Shown here piece after piece: positions 7,150-9,696 of a DNA stretch of 9,696 nucleotides (positions within the stretch are counted from its first letter, which is position 1; the number at the start of each line of letters is the position of its first letter). A program made the translations under genes and the position numbers. Origin of the DNA: Clostridia bacterium (GTDB lineage: Bacteria > Bacillota > Clostridia > UMGS1883); the NCBI GenBank assembly GCA_900768005.1, contig CAAGBE010000062.1, positions 1 through 9,696 on the forward strand, read 5' to 3'. Under the pieces are notes generated by a model. It was given only the letters and a program-made list of their open reading frames with translations. It did not search any database and was not told the origin of the DNA.

Positions 7150-7184
7150 GTATATTTAACTTTCGGGCGGATATTATATTTCAT

Positions 7185-7190
7185 AGGTGA
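7185..7190 (+). promoter_or_regulatory. Ribosome binding site that decides the gerAA start
   Basis: AGGTGA lies 4 bases before the ATG at 7195. It favours that ATG over the in-frame GTG at 7141, which falls inside the 3' arm of the lysK terminator and has no ribosome binding site. Confidence 0.75.
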
Positions 7191-7194
7191 TTAT

Positions 7195-8793
7195 ATGAAA
7201 CTCAGGAACTTATTTCTGTATAAATACTCCCCAAAAGAAAGCTTTACTGTAAAGGAAGCCGTTCCGTCAGAAAAATATCCCGTACAAAAAAATGATGGCG
7301 GACCCGAACTTTCAGGAAGCTTCCGAAAGGATTTCAAAACGCTCATGGATGAATTCGCAATGGGCAAAAGCGGAGACATCAAAATGCGTGAATTTACAAT
7401 TCATATAAATGAAAAAGACCATAACGCCGTTATCTTTTTCATAGACGGGCTTGTAAATAAGCAGATGATAAATGATTTCATTCTGCGTCCGCTTATGCAT
7501 AACAGCCGTAAAATGAATATCGAAAGCTTTCGTTCCATTGGAGAAACACTTCTTCCCCAAAGCGAGTACAAGGAAACCAATGTCATTGGTGAATTGACCT
7601 ATGACCTGAATTTTGGCAGTGTCATACTTCTTATTGACGGGGCAAAAAAGGCATATTCCCTTGATGTTAAGGGATGGCAGCACCGCGGCGTTGACAGTCC
7701 TCAAACGGAAAGAATTATCCGCGGACCCAATGATGCTTTTTCCGAGCAGCTACGTGAAAATACTGCACTTATCAGGCATCTTATAAGAAATAAAAGCCTT
7801 ATGTGCCGTGAATTCAAGGTTGGTACTGTAAGTCAGACACCTGTTTCCGTTATGTATATTGAAAACATTGCCAACACATCATTGGTGGAAGAAGCAATAA
7901 GGCGTATTGAGAGCATTGACACGGATTACATTTTTGCAGCAGCCGAGCTTGAACAGTATATTGAAGATAAGTCCGTCACAACTCTCCCTCAATTTCTTTC
8001 TACAGAAAGACCTGACCGTGCATCACGGGCACTTCTTGACGGCAGAGTTGTCATAATTGTTGACGGTTCTCCTTTTGTACTGATTCTCCCCACTACCATA
8101 TATGAGCTTAATGAATCAGCAGAGGACAGTTATCTCAGATACCCTTATGTCAACGCTATTCGTATAATCCGCTGGATTGCCTTTGCTCTTTCATTGCTTT
8201 TACCGGGGCTCTATGTGGCGGTTGTAAGCTTTCACGCAGAGCTTTTGCCTACGGGAATACTGATGTCAATTATTTCAAGCAGAGAGCCTGTTCCCTTCCC
8301 AGCATTGGTTGAAATAATAATTATGGAAATTTCCCTTGAAATTATCAGAGAAGCAAGTATCCGTGTCCCTGAAGCGTCGGGCAGTACATTAAGTATTGTA
8401 GGTGCGCTGATACTCGGACAAGCAGCCGTTTCTGCAGGAATTGTAAGCCCCATACTGATAATTATAGTTTCAATTACAGCAATAGGCTCATTCGCAACAC
8501 CTAATTATTATCTTGGATTGTCAGCAAGAATCCTTAGGTTTGCCTATATTTTCTTAGGTGCTGTTGCAGGATTTTTAGGAATAATTTCAGGACTTTTTAT
8601 AAATATTCTTTTGTGGACAGATACAAAGTCTATGGGTATGCCCATGGGTGTTCCTTTTGCGCCCGTTACAAAAAAGGGAATCCCTGCGTCCTTTTTTGTT
8701 CCGCCTATATGGAAGCAGGAAGACCGTGACGACTATGTAAATGCAAGACGTAAAAAACGGCAGGCGCATATTTCCCGAAAGTGGAAGGAGTGA
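7195..8793 (+). CDS. Spore germination protein, GerA family A subunit (GerAA/GerKA type)
   Basis: This is the A subunit of a nutrient germinant receptor of the endospore inner membrane, which works with B and C subunits to start germination. The 532-residue length is typical. The large soluble N-terminal domain (about 1-320) has the family stretches GWQHRGVDSPQTERIIRGPN near 160-179, REN-TALIRHLIRN just after, and RPDRASRALLDGRVVIIVDG before the membrane part. The membrane domain begins with RIIRWIAFALSLLLPGLYVAVVSF at about 323-347. It includes EIIREASIRVPEASGSTLSIVGALILGQAAV, the most conserved part of the family, and two or three further membrane segments. A basic tail (NARRKKRQAHISRKWKE) ends the protein. 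The gene is followed after 4 bases by gerAB. The germinant cannot be told from sequence. Expression in the forespore under sigma-G is the family norm but not proven here. Confidence 0.95.
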   Translation: MKLRNLFLYKYSPKESFTVKEAVPSEKYPVQKNDGGPELSGSFRKDFKTLMDEFAMGKSGDIKMREFTIHINEKDHNAVIFFIDGLVNKQMINDFILRPLMHNSRKMNIESFRSIGETLLPQSEYKETNVIGELTYDLNFGSVILLIDGAKKAYSLDVKGWQHRGVDSPQTERIIRGPNDAFSEQLRENTALIRHLIRNKSLMCREFKVGTVSQTPVSVMYIENIANTSLVEEAIRRIESIDTDYIFAAAELEQYIEDKSVTTLPQFLSTERPDRASRALLDGRVVIIVDGSPFVLILPTTIYELNESAEDSYLRYPYVNAIRIIRWIAFALSLLLPGLYVAVVSFHAELLPTGILMSIISSREPVPFPALVEIIIMEISLEIIREASIRVPEASGSTLSIVGALILGQAAVSAGIVSPILIIIVSITAIGSFATPNYYLGLSARILRFAYIFLGAVAGFLGIISGLFINILLWTDTKSMGMPMGVPFAPVTKKGIPASFFVPPIWKQEDRDDYVNARRKKRQAHISRKWKE

Positions 8794-8797
8794 AACA

Positions 8798-9696
8798 ATG
8801 CAGAATAAAAGTGGCAGTATCAGTACAGCAATTATCTGTTCCTGTGCCATACTTTCAAAATATCTTGTAATACTTCCCGAATATATGGTTAAGTATGTCG
8901 GCAACGCTGCATGGCTTGATATATTGGGCAAATGTATTGTCGGAACTTTCTCCCTGCTCCTTGTACTGTGGCTGTATAAGCCATTTGCTCCTATGTGTCT
9001 GACGGATATTTTCCGTCTTTCTCTGGGAAAAATCGGGGCAGTATCGTTAAGGTATATATATATAATTTTCTTTACACTTTTTAATTCATTGCTTTTCAGG
9101 CTTCTCATAGAGGCACTGAGCACCGTTATGGCAACAACGGCACCTGACGAATTCTTTGCCCTGTTTGTTCTTGTGGCTGTTTTTGTTGCTGCATACAGCG
9201 GAGTACGGGCAACAACCAATTTAAGTGCTGTTATTTTTCCCCTCGTACTGATTACGGTTTTTACCGTCGTTCTTGCTCTTTTCCCCCATTACAGAGTTGA
9301 AAATATTATGCCGGTTTTCGGTAAAAGCAGCAAAGTTTTATTAAAAGGAATTTTTGTAAAACATTTTGGATTTCCTGAAACTATTCTGCTATTTTTCTTT
9401 GCCCCTCTTCTGGGAAGCTACAAGGAGCTTAAAAAGGCAGGATTTATTACATTTGCAATCATAAGCTTCATCTCGGTTTCATTTACTCTTGCTTATTGTC
9501 TGACGGTACCCTACCCTGCCTCTGGTAGCTTCTTTCTGCCATTTTACCAGATGACAAGAATGATAAAATCGGGAGCATTCCTGCAAAGGCTTGAACCAAT
9601 TGTAGTTTTCGTATGGACGGGATTTGTAATGTGCAGTATGAGTATCCTTATATCTGTCACTTCACGGCTTGCAACCTCTCACAAAGGCAAAACAAA
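8798..9696 (+). CDS. Spore germination protein, GerA family B subunit (permease-like), 3' truncated
   Basis: The frame starts at ATG 8798, 4 bases after the gerAA stop, with AAGGAG (8785-8790) placed 7 bases upstream. It stays open to the window end, giving 299 residues of a family that usually has about 360-370. Around eight hydrophobic segments are visible (near 10-28, 45-60, 84-106, 118-136, 142-161, 186-206, 216-236 and 266-288). Family-typical features are YSGVRATTNLSAVIFPL near 133-149, NIMPVFG near 169-175, FGFPETILLFF near 190-200 and FLQRLEPIVVFVW near 261-273. GerAB proteins belong to the amino acid-polyamine-organocation transporter superfamily and are thought to form the germinant-binding membrane subunit. 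The missing part, about 60-70 residues and the stop codon, plus the expected lipoprotein gene gerAC, lie beyond the window. Confidence 0.93.
   Translation, partial: MQNKSGSISTAIICSCAILSKYLVILPEYMVKYVGNAAWLDILGKCIVGTFSLLLVLWLYKPFAPMCLTDIFRLSLGKIGAVSLRYIYIIFFTLFNSLLFRLLIEALSTVMATTAPDEFFALFVLVAVFVAAYSGVRATTNLSAVIFPLVLITVFTVVLALFPHYRVENIMPVFGKSSKVLLKGIFVKHFGFPETILLFFFAPLLGSYKELKKAGFITFAIISFISVSFTLAYCLTVPYPASGSFFLPFYQMTRMIKSGAFLQRLEPIVVFVWTGFVMCSMSILISVTSRLATSHKGKT

Noticed and set aside
7150..7178. Possible sigma-G promoter for gerAA: GTATA (7150-7154), 17 bases, TATTATA (7172-7178)
   Set aside because: The match is to a loose consensus in AT-rich sequence. The implied start near 7185 would leave the ribosome binding site at the very 5' end of the mRNA. 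Only transcript mapping in sporulating cells could support it.
8587..9219. 210-residue open frame on the minus strand across the gerAA/gerAB junction
   Set aside because: It is antisense to two clear GerA-family genes and their RBS; its protein shows no recognisable domain.
1..9696. Mobile element, CRISPR array, tRNA or rRNA gene
   Set aside because: No direct-repeat array, transposase frame, terminal inverted repeats, tRNA cloverleaf or rRNA segment was seen; intergenic space is short and fully explained by terminators, promoters and the riboswitch.

Overview
The window looks like an assembled contig from an anaerobic, spore-forming Clostridia-type bacterium (Firmicutes), possibly an uncultured gut lineage. 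The evidence is a GerA-type spore germination operon, a tandem glycine riboswitch in front of an AGCS symporter, a cobalamin-dependent methionine synthase whose reactivation domain is a separate protein, and moderately AT-rich sequence with strong AGGAG-type ribosome binding sites. No mobile element, CRISPR array, tRNA or rRNA was seen. The first 16 bases are not genomic: they match the 3' end of the Illumina TruSeq Read 2 adapter, so the biological sequence starts at about position 17.

Layout. (1) 19-3068, plus strand: a two-gene methionine synthase operon. A small MetH reactivation-domain protein overlaps by 4 bases the 797-residue MetH core, which carries homocysteine, pterin, cap and cobalamin domains. 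(2) 3067-3108: a perfect 13-bp hairpin with A and T runs on its two sides, shared as terminator by metH and the convergent symporter gene. (3) 3120-4652, minus strand: an AGCS sodium:alanine/glycine symporter. Its leader of about 290 nt holds a tandem glycine riboswitch and an intrinsic terminator. (4) 4931-5042: an AT-rich divergent promoter region serving the symporter and the lysyl-tRNA synthetase. (5) 5081-7099, plus strand: a class I lysyl-tRNA synthetase fused at its C terminus to a Trbp111/EMAPII-type tRNA-binding domain, followed by a strong terminator. (6) 7195-9696, plus strand: gerAA and a gerAB gene cut by the window end; gerAC would be expected beyond it.

How the parts relate. 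MetH and the glycine-controlled symporter both touch one-carbon and amino-acid metabolism, but they are convergent and separately controlled, so a functional link is only an inference. In the symporter leader, the 3' strand of the aptamer-2 P1 helix repeats the 5' arm of the terminator. This geometry predicts that glycine binding lets the terminator form and turns the symporter off. The germination genes form an independent unit after the lysK terminator.

I did not find a wholly new system. The items most worth a second look are the class I LysRS plus tRNA-binding-domain fusion, the predicted glycine OFF switch, the Cys-rich tail of the MetH reactivation protein, and the adapter remnant at the contig start.
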